From: an uncultured Ruminococcus sp.
Lineage (GTDB): Bacteria; Bacillota; Clostridia; Oscillospirales; Ruminococcaceae
Assembly (NCBI GenBank): GCA_900553675.1
Contig: USEH01000024.1
Span: 1-16,841 of the forward strand
Direction: 5' to 3'
Length of the DNA stretch: 16,841 nucleotides
The notes beneath the pieces were generated by a model. It ran no database searches. It was not told the origin of the DNA and worked only from the letters and a program-made list of their open reading frames with translations. Every line of letters starts with the position of its first letter. Within the stretch, counting starts at the first letter, position 1. Shown here in pieces: positions 1 to 7,276 of the stretch. Position numbers and translations under genes: made by a program.

Positions 1-1
1 C

Positions 2-37
2 AGCCGCTACCGCGACTTAGCCGACCAGTTGAATTAA
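2..37 (+). CDS. 3' end of an unidentified plus-strand gene (partial)
   Basis: A reading frame open from the window edge ends at TAA 35-37, giving the C-terminal residues SRYRDLADQLN. It converges on sigE, and a strong bidirectional hairpin terminator (46-75) lies between the two stops, which is the arrangement expected of two real convergent genes. Eleven residues are too few to name a family. Because sigE next to it is disrupted, this may be an element-borne gene such as a recombinase, but that is inference only. It could also be a chance open frame. Confidence 0.3.
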   Translation, partial: SRYRDLADQLN

Positions 38-45
38 AATCAATC

Positions 46-75
46 GCCCCGGCGCAGACGGTCCTGCGCCGGGGC
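46..75. terminator. Bidirectional GC-rich terminator hairpin
   Basis: A perfect 12-bp stem (46-57 with 64-75) closes a 6-base loop and is almost entirely G/C. On the plus strand it is followed by ATTTT. On the minus strand it is followed by GATTGATTTT. It can therefore end both the plus-strand frame stopping at 37 and the spoIIGA-sigE operon. It is far more GC-rich than the other terminators in the window, in keeping with a foreign origin for 1 to about 280. Confidence 0.75.
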
Positions 76-94
76 ATTTTCCTATGTAAGTTGG

Positions 95-670
95 TCAGGG
101 CTCCATCATCAGGCGGATGATCTGCCGGTCGCGCGGGGAGAGGTTGTCGAGCGCGCGCATGATGATGCGGCGGTCCTCGTTTTCCTCGATGCTGCGGTAA
201 ACGTAGTCGTTCTCGGTTCCCAGCAGGTCGGACAGCAGCAGTTCGTTGCCGTCCCAGTCGATGTTGAGCGGCTCGTCTATAGATATCTCGCTTCGCTGCT
301 GAGTTGTTTTGCGCAGATACATTAATATCTCGTTTTCAATACAGCGCGAAGCGTAGGTTGCAAGCTTTATATTCTTCTCGGGGTTAAAGGTGTTTACCGC
401 TTTTATAAGACCTATTGTTCCGATAGAAACAAGGTCCTCTATCCCTATTCCGGTGGACTCGAACTTTTTGGATATGTACACTACCAAGCGCAGATTGTGG
501 GTTATAAGTTTTTCGCGGGCGGCTTTCGGATTTTTCTCCAAGAGTTTGAATACCTCCTGCTCTTCGCTTGGCTTAAGCGGCGGCGGAAGCGATTCCGAGC
601 CGTTTACATAATCGAGCGGATCATGCCCGAACAGTAGTTTTATTTTTTCAAAAATAATTTTAATCAGCAT
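95..670 (-). CDS. sigE: Truncated, chimeric sporulation sigma factor SigE
   Basis: SigE is the mother-cell sigma factor of early sporulation, made as a precursor and cleaved by SpoIIGA, whose gene lies 15 nt upstream. The N-terminal pro-region, the ESLPPPL segment (26-32), region 2 (about 55-120, with [13 protein letters not shown] and [16 protein letters not shown]) and region 3 ([17 protein letters not shown], 132-148) match the family closely. The family is about 235-240 residues long; this protein is 191. After RQIIRL (182-187), where RFGL and the region 4.2 helix-turn-helix should follow, it reads MMEP and stops. By hand count about 50% of codons 1-131 end in G/C, against about 93% of codons 132-191, so the last third has a different origin. 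The start is supported by GGGAG about 10 nt upstream. Without region 4.2 it should not recognise a -35 box. It may be inactive, inhibitory, or awaiting element excision. Confidence 0.93.
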   Translation of the reverse strand: MLIKIIFEKIKLLFGHDPLDYVNGSESLPPPLKPSEEQEVFKLLEKNPKAAREKLITHNLRLVVYISKKFESTGIGIEDLVSIGTIGLIKAVNTFNPEKNIKLATYASRCIENEILMYLRKTTQQRSEISIDEPLNIDWDGNELLLSDLLGTENDYVYRSIEENEDRRIIMRALDNLSPRDRQIIRLMMEP

Positions 671-685
671 TGATTTTTTCTCCCA

Positions 686-1489
686 TCAACAAAGTATTTT
701 CGGATTGAAAACCGCGCGTTTATCGCCCTTTTCCATAAAAGCGACTAATGCAAACGCCTCGTTTATGCTTCCTGTTTCGTTTTCAATTTGAATGCTGTCC
801 GGCATGAAGGCGTATAGCAGACCATCCGAATCAACGGTGGAATACGGAACGGCATACACGCCCTTACTCTCAGGTGGAGAGAAGTCGATCCCGGTACATA
901 TAACTACAGGTCTGCCGCTTATCAGCTCGGTAACGGTATTTCCGGTGTCGGCAACGCCGTCGAGCGAGAAGCTTCTTCCGCCGACTGTTATATTTACTCT
1001 ATACGAATGACTGATATCGCACACTCGCGAAGTGAAATGCGAAACAATCACGATTGCAACGTATACAACAGCTGTCAAAACAATAAGCTCCGAAAGCGGG
1101 ATGTCGAAATAATAGCTTGCCCCGCTGAAATATATCACCCTTGTTTTAAGAAGCGACTGCACAAGATAGATTACTCCGCCGAAAAGGATATTGACCGCCG
1201 CGAACATTGCAAAAGCCACCGCAAGCTTCTTTTTTGACATATTCTTTTTTAAAAATACTGCGCCGGCCGCAAGTATGACTATGAGCAGCTTTGCAAATAC
1301 GATCAATGCAGCCGCAATTGTGCCCGCTGGCTTAATCAGTATCAAAAGAGATGATAGTCCCCCTATCGCGGCACCGATTGCAAGACGTATCGCGGGGGCG
1401 TTTATCCGCGCAAGGCGTGAGGTTATCAAAAGCATTATCCAGCTAATATATGTATTAACGATAACAAGAGTGTCAAGGTAAATCGTCAT
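686..1489 (-). CDS. spoIIGA: Sigma-E processing peptidase SpoIIGA
   Basis: This membrane aspartic protease cleaves the pro-sequence of SigE after a signal from the forespore protein SpoIIR. The N-terminal half has about five hydrophobic membrane segments. The C-terminal half is a soluble protease domain with the catalytic VADTGN motif (aspartate near residue 181) and a later PYSTV strand typical of the family. I place the start at ATG 1489, giving MTIYLD and 267 residues: family members begin M(K/T)IYLD, and GGTGA lies just upstream. The open frame extends to 1570, but that start has no ribosome site and overlaps the Spo0A-box promoter. The gene looks intact. It is followed after 15 nt by sigE, the classic two-gene operon, although the sigE partner is truncated here. 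Confidence 0.93.
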   Translation of the reverse strand: MTIYLDTLVIVNTYISWIMLLITSRLARINAPAIRLAIGAAIGGLSSLLILIKPAGTIAAALIVFAKLLIVILAAGAVFLKKNMSKKKLAVAFAMFAAVNILFGGVIYLVQSLLKTRVIYFSGASYYFDIPLSELIVLTAVVYVAIVIVSHFTSRVCDISHSYRVNITVGGRSFSLDGVADTGNTVTELISGRPVVICTGIDFSPPESKGVYAVPYSTVDSDGLLYAFMPDSIQIENETGSINEAFALVAFMEKGDKRAVFNPKILC

Positions 1490-1505
1490 AATCATCACCG
1501 ATATA

Positions 1506-1539
1506 ATTGTAGTCCTGCCGGCATAAGATAATTGTCGAA
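1506..1539 (-). promoter_or_regulatory. Spo0A-controlled promoter of spoIIGA-sigE
   Basis: A perfect 0A box (TGTCGAA on the plus strand, 1533-1539) lies 21 nt from TACAAT on the minus strand (1506-1511), a good sigma-A -10 element. The B. subtilis spoIIG promoter has the same unusual layout: a Spo0A site at the -35 position with longer than normal spacing to the -10. The predicted transcription start, near 1499, leaves a leader of only about 10 nt before the ATG at 1489, which is short. The box is certain; the exact start point is inferred. Confidence 0.65.
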
Positions 1540-1570
1540 ACACAAATGACGATAATTTTTCCCGAAGCAT

Positions 1571-1611
1571 AAAAATCAGCGCAGAGCCGACGAAACACGG
1601 TTCTGCGCTGA
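1571..1611 (-). terminator. Terminator of the GntR/ABC operon
   Basis: A 14-bp stem with one G-U pair (1576-1589 with 1598-1611) and an 8-base loop is followed on the minus strand by TTTTT (1575-1571). It lies directly after the permease gene and isolates the operon from spoIIGA. Confidence 0.9.
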
Positions 1612-1622
1612 AGCTATTAAAA

Positions 1623-2273
1623 TTATGCCTCTTTGCTCTTATATATCTTAACGGATATCGTTATTGATATTACAAACATAACTATCGCTATGATTATCGC
1701 TGATAATATCAGCAAAACGGGAGATTCTAAAACGCTTGTGATAAGTGCATTGTTTTCTATCGGTAACTTTGTGATAAGAAGCAAAGTCACTAAAAAGCCT
1801 GCCACAGGGATTATAAAGAACGCCCTTCCCTTGATAGAACCGAATTTGTAATATCCGGGCAGCTGAATCGCCGTGTAAATGCCAAAAAGCAATATGCCCA
1901 TAGCAGCGGCACTTATTAAGTCGGAAGCAGTAAGGCGTTCTCCCAATGCTATTAACACGGCAGGTTGAAAAATTAATGAAACAATCAGCGCAATTAAACC
2001 CATGATTATTATATAGATATACCGTCCGATTACAATTTCACTTTTTCTTACAGGAAGAATTCCATAAAGCCTTTCCATGGAGTTCTTTTCGGAAATGGTA
2101 AACGAATATCCGGTCATCATGGCGATAAAATACATTGCAAAGGAAACTCCCACCATCAGAGAACGGTTAATCGCTGCAAAGAACGTTGGAAACAGCATTA
2201 CAAAACACATTGTTTTAAGATATGGCTTTAACAGAGAAAAATCCAATTTTGCTGATTTAATTACATTACTCAT
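1623..2273 (-). CDS. ABC-2 type transporter permease
   Basis: This is a membrane protein of 216 residues with about six hydrophobic segments, resembling the ABC-2 permeases (PF13346-like) paired with YtrB-type ATPases. It would form the membrane channel of an exporter with the ATPase encoded just upstream. The segment around SFTISEKNSMERLYGILPVRKSEIVIGRY, shared in outline by this family, follows the second membrane segment; the coupling helix probably lies there. I prefer ATG 2273 (MSNVIKSAKL) over the longer frame from 2303: AAAGGTGA sits before it, and it overlaps the ATPase stop by 8 nt, so the two genes are probably translationally coupled. The substrate cannot be read from the sequence; peptides, antibiotics or lipids are typical for the family. 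Confidence 0.85.
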   Translation of the reverse strand: MSNVIKSAKLDFSLLKPYLKTMCFVMLFPTFFAAINRSLMVGVSFAMYFIAMMTGYSFTISEKNSMERLYGILPVRKSEIVIGRYIYIIIMGLIALIVSLIFQPAVLIALGERLTASDLISAAAMGILLFGIYTAIQLPGYYKFGSIKGRAFFIIPVAGFLVTLLLITKLPIENNALITSVLESPVLLILSAIIIAIVMFVISITISVKIYKSKEA

Positions 2274-3126
2274 ACTGTTCACCTTTCTTTGCGGTAAATA
2301 CAACTATATCATTTATTGCTGCCGGCTCGATATCCAAGTATGCAAAAGGCTTGATATCCTCAGTTTTTATAAGAGCTTCAAATCCGGTTGAGAAGCTTCT
2401 TAATCCAATCAGCTTCTTTTTCAAGTCTTCGGTTAATTCATTACGTCCGCCCTTGATAATCCTGTACATATCCACAAATTCGTCCTTGCTGCCGCTGAAA
2501 TATACCTCTCCGTTTCTGAGATAAGTGATATAGTCGGAGATACGCTCTAAATCCTCGGTGATATGAGTTGAGAAAAGTACGCTATGTTCGCCGTCTTCGA
2601 TATATTCGGACAGAGTATTCAAAAGCTCATCTCTCGAAACAGGGTCGAGACCGCTTGTGGGTTCGTCCAATATCAGCAGCTTTGCGTCATACGAAAAAGC
2701 GCAGGCAAGCATAAGCTTCATCTGCATGCCCTTGGAGAGGTCTTTAACCTTTTTCGAGGGCAGAATGTGAAAGCTCTTTAAGATTTTTGCAAATTTATCG
2801 GAATCCCAGTTTTCATAGAAGCCCGACATCGATTTTCCTACATGCGAGATCTTCCATTCATCGCTGAAATAGTTTGAGTCGAAAACCACGCCAAGATTTT
2901 TCTTAGCCTCCTGCTCGTCGGCGATGTTATCAAGACCCAAAATCTTTATTTCGCCGGACTCGCGCTTTAGCATATTAAGTATAAGCTTGATTGTGGTTGT
3001 TTTTCCTGCGCCGTTCGGACCTATAAGACCCATGATATATCCTTTTGGCAGAGTAAAGCTGACATCATTCAGCCTGAAATCCTTGAATGATTTCGATAGG
3101 TTGCTAACTTCCAGATAATTATTCAT
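2266..3126 (-). CDS. ABC transporter ATP-binding protein, YtrB type
   Basis: This is a cytoplasmic ATPase of 286 residues that powers the permease encoded next to it. It shows Walker A GPNGAGKT (36-43), the signature region LSKGMQMK (130-137), Walker B LLILDEP (150-156), a D-loop (SGLD, 158-161) and the switch histidine in STH (188). The Q-loop position reads VFDSNYF (81-87), with Asp where many ABC proteins have Gln, a variation I associate with this subfamily. The last 70 or so residues are a C-terminal extension without motifs. The start overlaps the gntR stop by 8 nt, so regulator, ATPase and permease appear to be translated in series. The pairing with a short GntR regulator points to the YtrAB-like group, often induced by cell-envelope stress. 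Confidence 0.92.
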   Translation of the reverse strand: MNNYLEVSNLSKSFKDFRLNDVSFTLPKGYIMGLIGPNGAGKTTTIKLILNMLKRESGEIKILGLDNIADEQEAKKNLGVVFDSNYFSDEWKISHVGKSMSGFYENWDSDKFAKILKSFHILPSKKVKDLSKGMQMKLMLACAFSYDAKLLILDEPTSGLDPVSRDELLNTLSEYIEDGEHSVLFSTHITEDLERISDYITYLRNGEVYFSGSKDEFVDMYRIIKGGRNELTEDLKKKLIGLRSFSTGFEALIKTEDIKPFAYLDIEPAAINDIVVFTAKKGEQYE

Positions 3127-3502
3127 CTGCTTTTTCCTCCATTAATATACTTAAAAGATGATGCAATTCTTCATCGGAAAGCCCTGCGAACCTCGCCGCA
3201 GATATTGCTTCGGTCAGGTTATTCTCGATTTTGCAGATAAGCTGCTCCTTTAAAAGCTCGGAGCCGTGCCCTAAAACAAAGCATCCCCGACCATGAATGT
3301 TCTGCACAAAGCCCTCCTGCTCCAGTTCTGTATACGCTCTCGTAACTGTCAGGACGCTTATTTTCAGCTCTTTTGCAAGAGTTCGCAGTGAAGGAAGCGC
3401 CTCGTATTCATTGAGCTCACCAGACATAATAGCAGACTTGATCTGCTGCTTGATTTGCTCGTATATTGGTATTCCGGATATGTTTGAAATTATTAGCTTC
3501 AC
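3119..3502 (-). CDS. GntR-family (YtrA-type) transcriptional regulator
   Basis: This is a 127-residue DNA-binding repressor. An N-terminal winged helix-turn-helix (about 10-75) contains PIYEQIKQQIKSAI, the recognition segment LPSLRTLAKELKISVLTVTRAY and the wing GFVQNIHGRGCFV. The short C-terminal tail, of about 50 residues with no large ligand domain, is typical of the YtrA subfamily. The start codon is GTG, backed by a strong AGGAGGG eight or so bases upstream. It is first in a three-gene operon and very likely controls it, because a nested TGTTAT/ATAACA palindrome covers its own promoter. The effector is unknown. Confidence 0.92.
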   Translation of the reverse strand: MKLIISNISGIPIYEQIKQQIKSAIMSGELNEYEALPSLRTLAKELKISVLTVTRAYTELEQEGFVQNIHGRGCFVLGHGSELLKEQLICKIENNLTEAISAARFAGLSDEELHHLLSILMEEKADE

Positions 3503-3523
3503 GTTTTCCCTCCTGACCGCTAC

Positions 3524-3573
3524 TGTTATGCTGTTATGCTATGCAGTATAACACTTATAACAGCGAATGTCAA
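3524..3573 (-). promoter_or_regulatory. Promoter and nested operator of the GntR/ABC operon
   Basis: On the minus strand there is TTGACA (3573-3568), a 17-nt spacer and TATACT (3550-3545), nearly perfect sigma-A elements. Overlapping the -10 and start point is a 22-bp imperfect palindrome (3532-3553) of the form TGTTATNCTN4AGNATAACA. A second pair of the same half-sites, TGTTAT at 3524-3529 and ATAACA at 3557-3562, flanks it with nearly the same centre. Such dyads are what a dimeric GntR regulator binds, so autorepression is the natural reading. Confidence 0.85.
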
Positions 3574-3612
3574 TAGGCAAATCAGATTTCACACAATTTT
3601 CATCTTTACAAA

Positions 3613-3649
3613 GAAAAAGTGCAGAACCCTTTCAATCGGGTTCTGCACT
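3613..3649 (-). terminator. Terminator of the prfA-M18 operon
   Basis: A perfect 12-bp stem (3618-3629 with 3638-3649) with an 8-base loop is followed on the minus strand by TTTTTCTTT. It lies about 20 nt past the aminopeptidase stop and closes the long operon that begins at 8571. Confidence 0.92.
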
Positions 3650-3671
3650 GTAAACAGTCTATAATATTCTA

Positions 3672-5078
3672 TCAGTTGTTGAAGAATGCCGCAAATGCCT
3701 TATAGGCCATATAAACATCAAGCTTTGCAGTTACTTCATATGGGGCGTGCATGCAAAGCACCGGAACTCCGACGTCCACAACGTCTATGCCGAGGTTAGC
3801 GATATATGCGGCGACTGTTCCGCCTCCGCCAAGGTCTACTCTGCCAAGCTCGCTGGTCTGCCAGATAACGCCGTTGGAGTTGAAGAGGTTTCTTACATAG
3901 GATACAAACTCTGCATTAGCGTCGTTGCAGCCGGATTTGCCGCGCGAGCCGGTGTATTTGCACATGGCAACACCATAATTGCAATATGATGAGTTCTTAG
4001 GCTCGCAAACATCCGGGAAGGTGGGGTCGAAGGCTACGCTTACGTCTGCAGAAAGGCAGGACGAATTTGCAATAACCTCGGGGCAGGTTACGCCTGCGCT
4101 CTCGGCAAGCGAGAATATGAAGTATTTGAGGTATGCACTCTGAAGACCTGTATTTCCGACGCTTCCGATCTCCTCCTTGTCGGTGAGAACGGTTACGCAG
4201 GTGGTTTTGGGAGCGGTTGTTTCAAGAGCTGCCATAAGTGCGGTGTATGCGCATACTCTGTCATCCTGACCGTATGCACCGACAAGACCTCTGTCAAAGC
4301 CGACGTCTTTAGCCTTGAACGCCGGAACAGCCTCCAGCTCGGCGGAAATAAAGTCGTCCTCAACGATGCCGTACTTGTCAAACAGGATTGAAAGGATGTT
4401 AAGCTTAACTTTTTCAGAAACCTTATCGTCTCTGAACGGTCTTGAACCGATAAGAATGTTAAGCTCCTCTCCCTTTATGCCGTCTCCAAGAGTTCTCTTT
4501 GACTGCTCCTGAGCAAGGTGAGGAAGAAGGTCTGTTACCAAGAATATCGGGTCGGCTTCGTCTTCACCGATATTAACGGTTACCTTTTCACCGTCTGCCT
4601 TGAAGATAACGCCGTGAAGAGACAGCGGAACGGTAGACCACTGATACTTTTTGATTCCGCCGTAGTAATGAGTCTTTAACAGGCAAAGCTCATTAGACTC
4701 ATAAACAGGGTGCTGCTTTAAGTCGAGTCTGGGCGAATCTATATGAGCGGCGTTGATTTTAACGCCATTTTCGATAGGCTCGGTGCCAAAGGTGCATAAA
4801 ATTATGCTCTTTCCGCGGTTGGAGTAGTATACCTTGTCGCCGGCGGAGTACTTGTGCTTGGGGTCGTACTCTGTAAAGCCCTTTGCCTTGGCAAGCTCTA
4901 TAGCTGCTGCTACAGCCTCGCGCTCGGTTTTGCCCTTGTCTAAAAATACCTTGTAGCCCTCGCAGAAATCGTCAATCTGCTTGACCTCTGCATCTGTCAG
5001 CTTCAGAATGCCGTTCTTCTTCTGAGAAAACAGCTTTTCCTGAAGCTTTTCGCCTTCTGATTTAACTTTGTTTTCCAT
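3672..5078 (-). CDS. apeA: M18 family zinc aminopeptidase
   Basis: This is a cytoplasmic metallo-aminopeptidase that removes N-terminal residues from peptides and is active as a large oligomer in the family. All expected di-zinc ligands and catalytic residues are visible: His112 in AHIDSPRLDL, Asp in GQDDRV (272/273), the Glu pair of DKEEIGS (302/303), Asp345 in SADVS, and His444 in CMHAPYE. The 468-residue length fits the longer 'aminopeptidase 1' branch; the gene symbol follows that branch and is less certain than the family. The start at 5078 has AAAGGAA inside the end of the upstream transglycosylase gene, whose stop is only 2 nt away. It is the last gene of the operon, just before the terminator. 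Confidence 0.94.
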   Translation of the reverse strand: MENKVKSEGEKLQEKLFSQKKNGILKLTDAEVKQIDDFCEGYKVFLDKGKTEREAVAAAIELAKAKGFTEYDPKHKYSAGDKVYYSNRGKSIILCTFGTEPIENGVKINAAHIDSPRLDLKQHPVYESNELCLLKTHYYGGIKKYQWSTVPLSLHGVIFKADGEKVTVNIGEDEADPIFLVTDLLPHLAQEQSKRTLGDGIKGEELNILIGSRPFRDDKVSEKVKLNILSILFDKYGIVEDDFISAELEAVPAFKAKDVGFDRGLVGAYGQDDRVCAYTALMAALETTAPKTTCVTVLTDKEEIGSVGNTGLQSAYLKYFIFSLAESAGVTCPEVIANSSCLSADVSVAFDPTFPDVCEPKNSSYCNYGVAMCKYTGSRGKSGCNDANAEFVSYVRNLFNSNGVIWQTSELGRVDLGGGGTVAAYIANLGIDVVDVGVPVLCMHAPYEVTAKLDVYMAYKAFAAFFNN

Positions 5079-5080
5079 AA

Positions 5081-5650
5081 CTATTTGTTCCTTTCTTCAA
5101 GTTCTGAATATTTATTATATGCCCGCATTATCTTATTGACATAATGTCGGGTATTACTGCCTTTAAAATCGTTTATATTTGGGTTTTCCGCATCAACCTC
5201 GCCGGATGCTATCCACGAGGATACCTCGCCCATCCCCGAATGATACGCCGCCGCTGCAAGCTCGTAGCTTCCGAATCTGTTATACAGATATCCGAGCATA
5301 AAGCAGCCGTATTCTATGCTGTATTCCGGAGAAAACATATCGTCAAACACAAGGTCTTCCCGCCCAAGCTTTTTAGATACCCAGTCGAAGGAATCCTCTA
5401 TTATCTGCATAAGACCTATCGCTCCGGCTTCGGAGACCGCATCGGGATTGAAATTGGACTCAGTTCTTATCACCGCGAACACAAACTCTTTGTCGATTCC
5501 GTATTCCTCGCTGTATCTCTCAACGATATCCTCATATTCTGTCGGATAGCTTTCGTTTTTGAACCAATATGGCATATATACGAACAAAAACACAGCAAGA
5601 AGCGCCACAAAACCAACAGCAAGCATAAAAGCGAATATTCTTTTAATCAT
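5081..5650 (-). CDS. Membrane-anchored lytic transglycosylase (SLT domain)
   Basis: This enzyme cleaves the glycan strand of peptidoglycan with formation of 1,6-anhydro-muramic acid. The protein has 189 residues: a single N-terminal membrane segment (about 5-27) acting as uncleaved anchor, then a soluble goose-lysozyme-like SLT domain (about 38-180) outside the cell. The catalytic Glu64 is in RTESNFNP, followed by GAIGLMQI (76-83) and AAAYHSGMGEV, where many relatives have AYNAG. The start overlaps the coaE stop by 8 nt. A wall enzyme between coaE and a peptidase is not functionally obvious, but this kind of linkage is seen in Clostridia. Confidence 0.92.
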   Translation of the reverse strand: MIKRIFAFMLAVGFVALLAVFLFVYMPYWFKNESYPTEYEDIVERYSEEYGIDKEFVFAVIRTESNFNPDAVSEAGAIGLMQIIEDSFDWVSKKLGREDLVFDDMFSPEYSIEYGCFMLGYLYNRFGSYELAAAAYHSGMGEVSSWIASGEVDAENPNINDFKGSNTRHYVNKIMRAYNKYSELEERNK

Positions 5651-6257
5651 TGAATCTCTCCCTTATGCTTTTAACCGTCGCTTCCGTTTTCGCTTCAAGA
5701 GAGTTGAAGTCGGAATCGTTTACGATTATATAGTCGGAACGCTCCTTAAAATAATCCTCGGACTTCTGCGAGCTCAGTCTGGAGCTTATAAGCTCAACCG
5801 GAATGCCGTCCCTCTCCAAAAGTCTTGCAAGCTTTATTTCCATCGGTGCGACAACGCTTATAACGCTTTTGCAAAGGCTGTCAAGACCGCTCTCAAACAA
5901 AGTCGGAGCGTCAAGCACTATTATCCTTTCGCCGCTTTGTTTCAGCGAGAAAATCTCGTCAAAAATCCTTTTAGTTATGTATGGATAGATGATCGAAGTA
6001 TAGGCGTTCAGCTTTTCGCGGTCATTAAAAACTATCCCAGCAAGCTTCTGACGTATCAGAGAACCGTTTTCAACGCAGTCCGGAAAAGCTTTGCCGACCT
6101 CTTCGATAAATTCTTGGTATGCCGCCACCGCATGAGAAGCTTTGTCTGCGTCTATAACCGCAAGGTCGTTCGACCTTATCATTGCGCTGACAGTTGACTT
6201 TCCCGCGCCGCTCTGACCGGTGAGACCTACAATTGTAATGTTATCGAATAAGCTCAT
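5643..6257 (-). CDS. coaE: Dephospho-CoA kinase
   Basis: CoaE performs the last step of coenzyme A synthesis, ATP-dependent phosphorylation of the ribose 3'-hydroxyl of dephospho-CoA, in the cytoplasm. The P-loop GQSGAGKS (14-21) lies in the opening ITIVGLTGQSGAGKS. DADKASH (36-42) and VLDAPTLFESGLD, a substrate-binding region with the characteristic LDAPxLFE, follow. The length of 204 residues is normal. The ATG shares one base with the sua5 stop (TAATG), and the gene's own stop overlaps the transglycosylase start, so translation of the three is probably coupled. Confidence 0.96.
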   Translation of the reverse strand: MSLFDNITIVGLTGQSGAGKSTVSAMIRSNDLAVIDADKASHAVAAYQEFIEEVGKAFPDCVENGSLIRQKLAGIVFNDREKLNAYTSIIYPYITKRIFDEIFSLKQSGERIIVLDAPTLFESGLDSLCKSVISVVAPMEIKLARLLERDGIPVELISSRLSSQKSEDYFKERSDYIIVNDSDFNSLEAKTEATVKSIRERFND

Positions 6258-7276
6258 TAGTTTTTACCCAATTCTATGACGTTAAATCCTGCCGAGCGCA
6301 GAATTCTGTTGTAGACTGCAAGTCCCACACCGTTCTGCGAGGGACAGTGTGCGAACACCTTTTTAGCGCCCATACCGTCGAACTGCCTGAGACGTTCAAA
6401 AAGCCAATGTGCCTGCTCGTCTGCACTTTCTCCGTATGTGAGATACGGTACTCCCTCAACCGATTCCTTATCGCTGAAAACAAGGCAGAAGCAGCCGTCT
6501 GTAGAGTTTGCCCTGACGTATTCGCGAAATTGCTCTGCGCTGCCGTCCAAAAGTACAACTTCGGCTTTTGGTGCGTAGTGCTTATATTTCATTCCGGGAG
6601 AGCGCACTATTTCGCCCTCGGCAACCCGTTCCAGCACACCATGATCCACAAAAACCTTGTCCGTGATTGTTTTAAGGTCTTCATATGATATCTTTCCGGG
6701 GCGCAGAATTCTTATTCCGTCGTTTTCAAAGGCTATAACCGTCGACTCGACTCCGACTTCAGACTCTCCGCCGTCAACGATAGCGGCAATTCTTCCGTTC
6801 ATATCCTCAAACACCCTTTTAGCGTTTGTGGGGCTGGGGCTTCCCGAAAGGTTTGCCGATGGTGCAGCCAACGGAAATCCGCACTTTTCTATGATACGGT
6901 GTGCGCATCTGTCGGACGGGAATCTTATTCCAACGGTGTCAAGTCCCCCACTTGTCACAAGTGGGATTCTATCGCTTTTGGGCATTATCATAGTCAGCGG
7001 ACCTGGCCAAAAGCGTTCTGCGCATTTCATTGCAAGCGCTGGCACCTCTGAGGCTATGTCCTTTATCATATCCAGATCGGAGATATGAACTATAAGCGGA
7101 TTGTCGCAAGGGCGACCCTTTGCTTTGAATATCTTTCTTACAGCTTCTTCATCAAAAGCGTTTGCCGCAAGTCCGTATACAGTTTCTGTCGGTATGGCTA
7201 CGACCTCCGACTTTTTCAGCAGCTCTGCAGCAACTTGTATGTCATCCTCAGATGGCGACAGCATAAGAGTATCCAT
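6257..7276 (-). CDS. sua5: Threonylcarbamoyl-AMP synthase (Sua5/YwlC type)
   Basis: This enzyme makes L-threonylcarbamoyl-AMP from threonine, bicarbonate and ATP, the first step of t6A37 modification of ANN-decoding tRNAs. The N-terminal YrdC domain (about 10-200) shows AIPTETVYGLAANA, KGRPCDNPLIVH, a FWPGPLT segment and the SANLSG nucleotide-binding stretch. A linker with RSPGMKYKHYAPKAEV leads to the C-terminal Sua5 domain (about 235-339). The 339-residue length shows the two-domain Sua5 form rather than the short TsaC form. It is joined to prfA by a TAATG overlap. The Sua5-prfA neighbourhood is widely conserved in Firmicutes. Confidence 0.96.
   Translation of the reverse strand: MDTLMLSPSEDDIQVAAELLKKSEVVAIPTETVYGLAANAFDEEAVRKIFKAKGRPCDNPLIVHISDLDMIKDIASEVPALAMKCAERFWPGPLTMIMPKSDRIPLVTSGGLDTVGIRFPSDRCAHRIIEKCGFPLAAPSANLSGSPSPTNAKRVFEDMNGRIAAIVDGGESEVGVESTVIAFENDGIRILRPGKISYEDLKTITDKVFVDHGVLERVAEGEIVRSPGMKYKHYAPKAEVVLLDGSAEQFREYVRANSTDGCFCLVFSDKESVEGVPYLTYGESADEQAHWLFERLRQFDGMGAKKVFAHCPSQNGVGLAVYNRILRSAGFNVIELGKN

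Noticed and set aside
1..112. sigE truncated by a simple frameshift
   Set aside because: I read the other two minus-strand frames past RQIIRL. They give no RFGL or helix-turn-helix sequence, and the GC-rich terminator follows at once, so the missing region 4.2 is not just out of frame here.
1490..1570. Longer N-terminus for SpoIIGA
   Set aside because: No ribosome site precedes the upstream ATG, the added residues match nothing in the family, and the stretch contains the Spo0A box and -10.
5559..6197. 212-residue plus-strand open frame
   Set aside because: It is antisense to coaE and the start of the transglycosylase gene, both strongly supported, and its sequence is compositionally odd with no domain.
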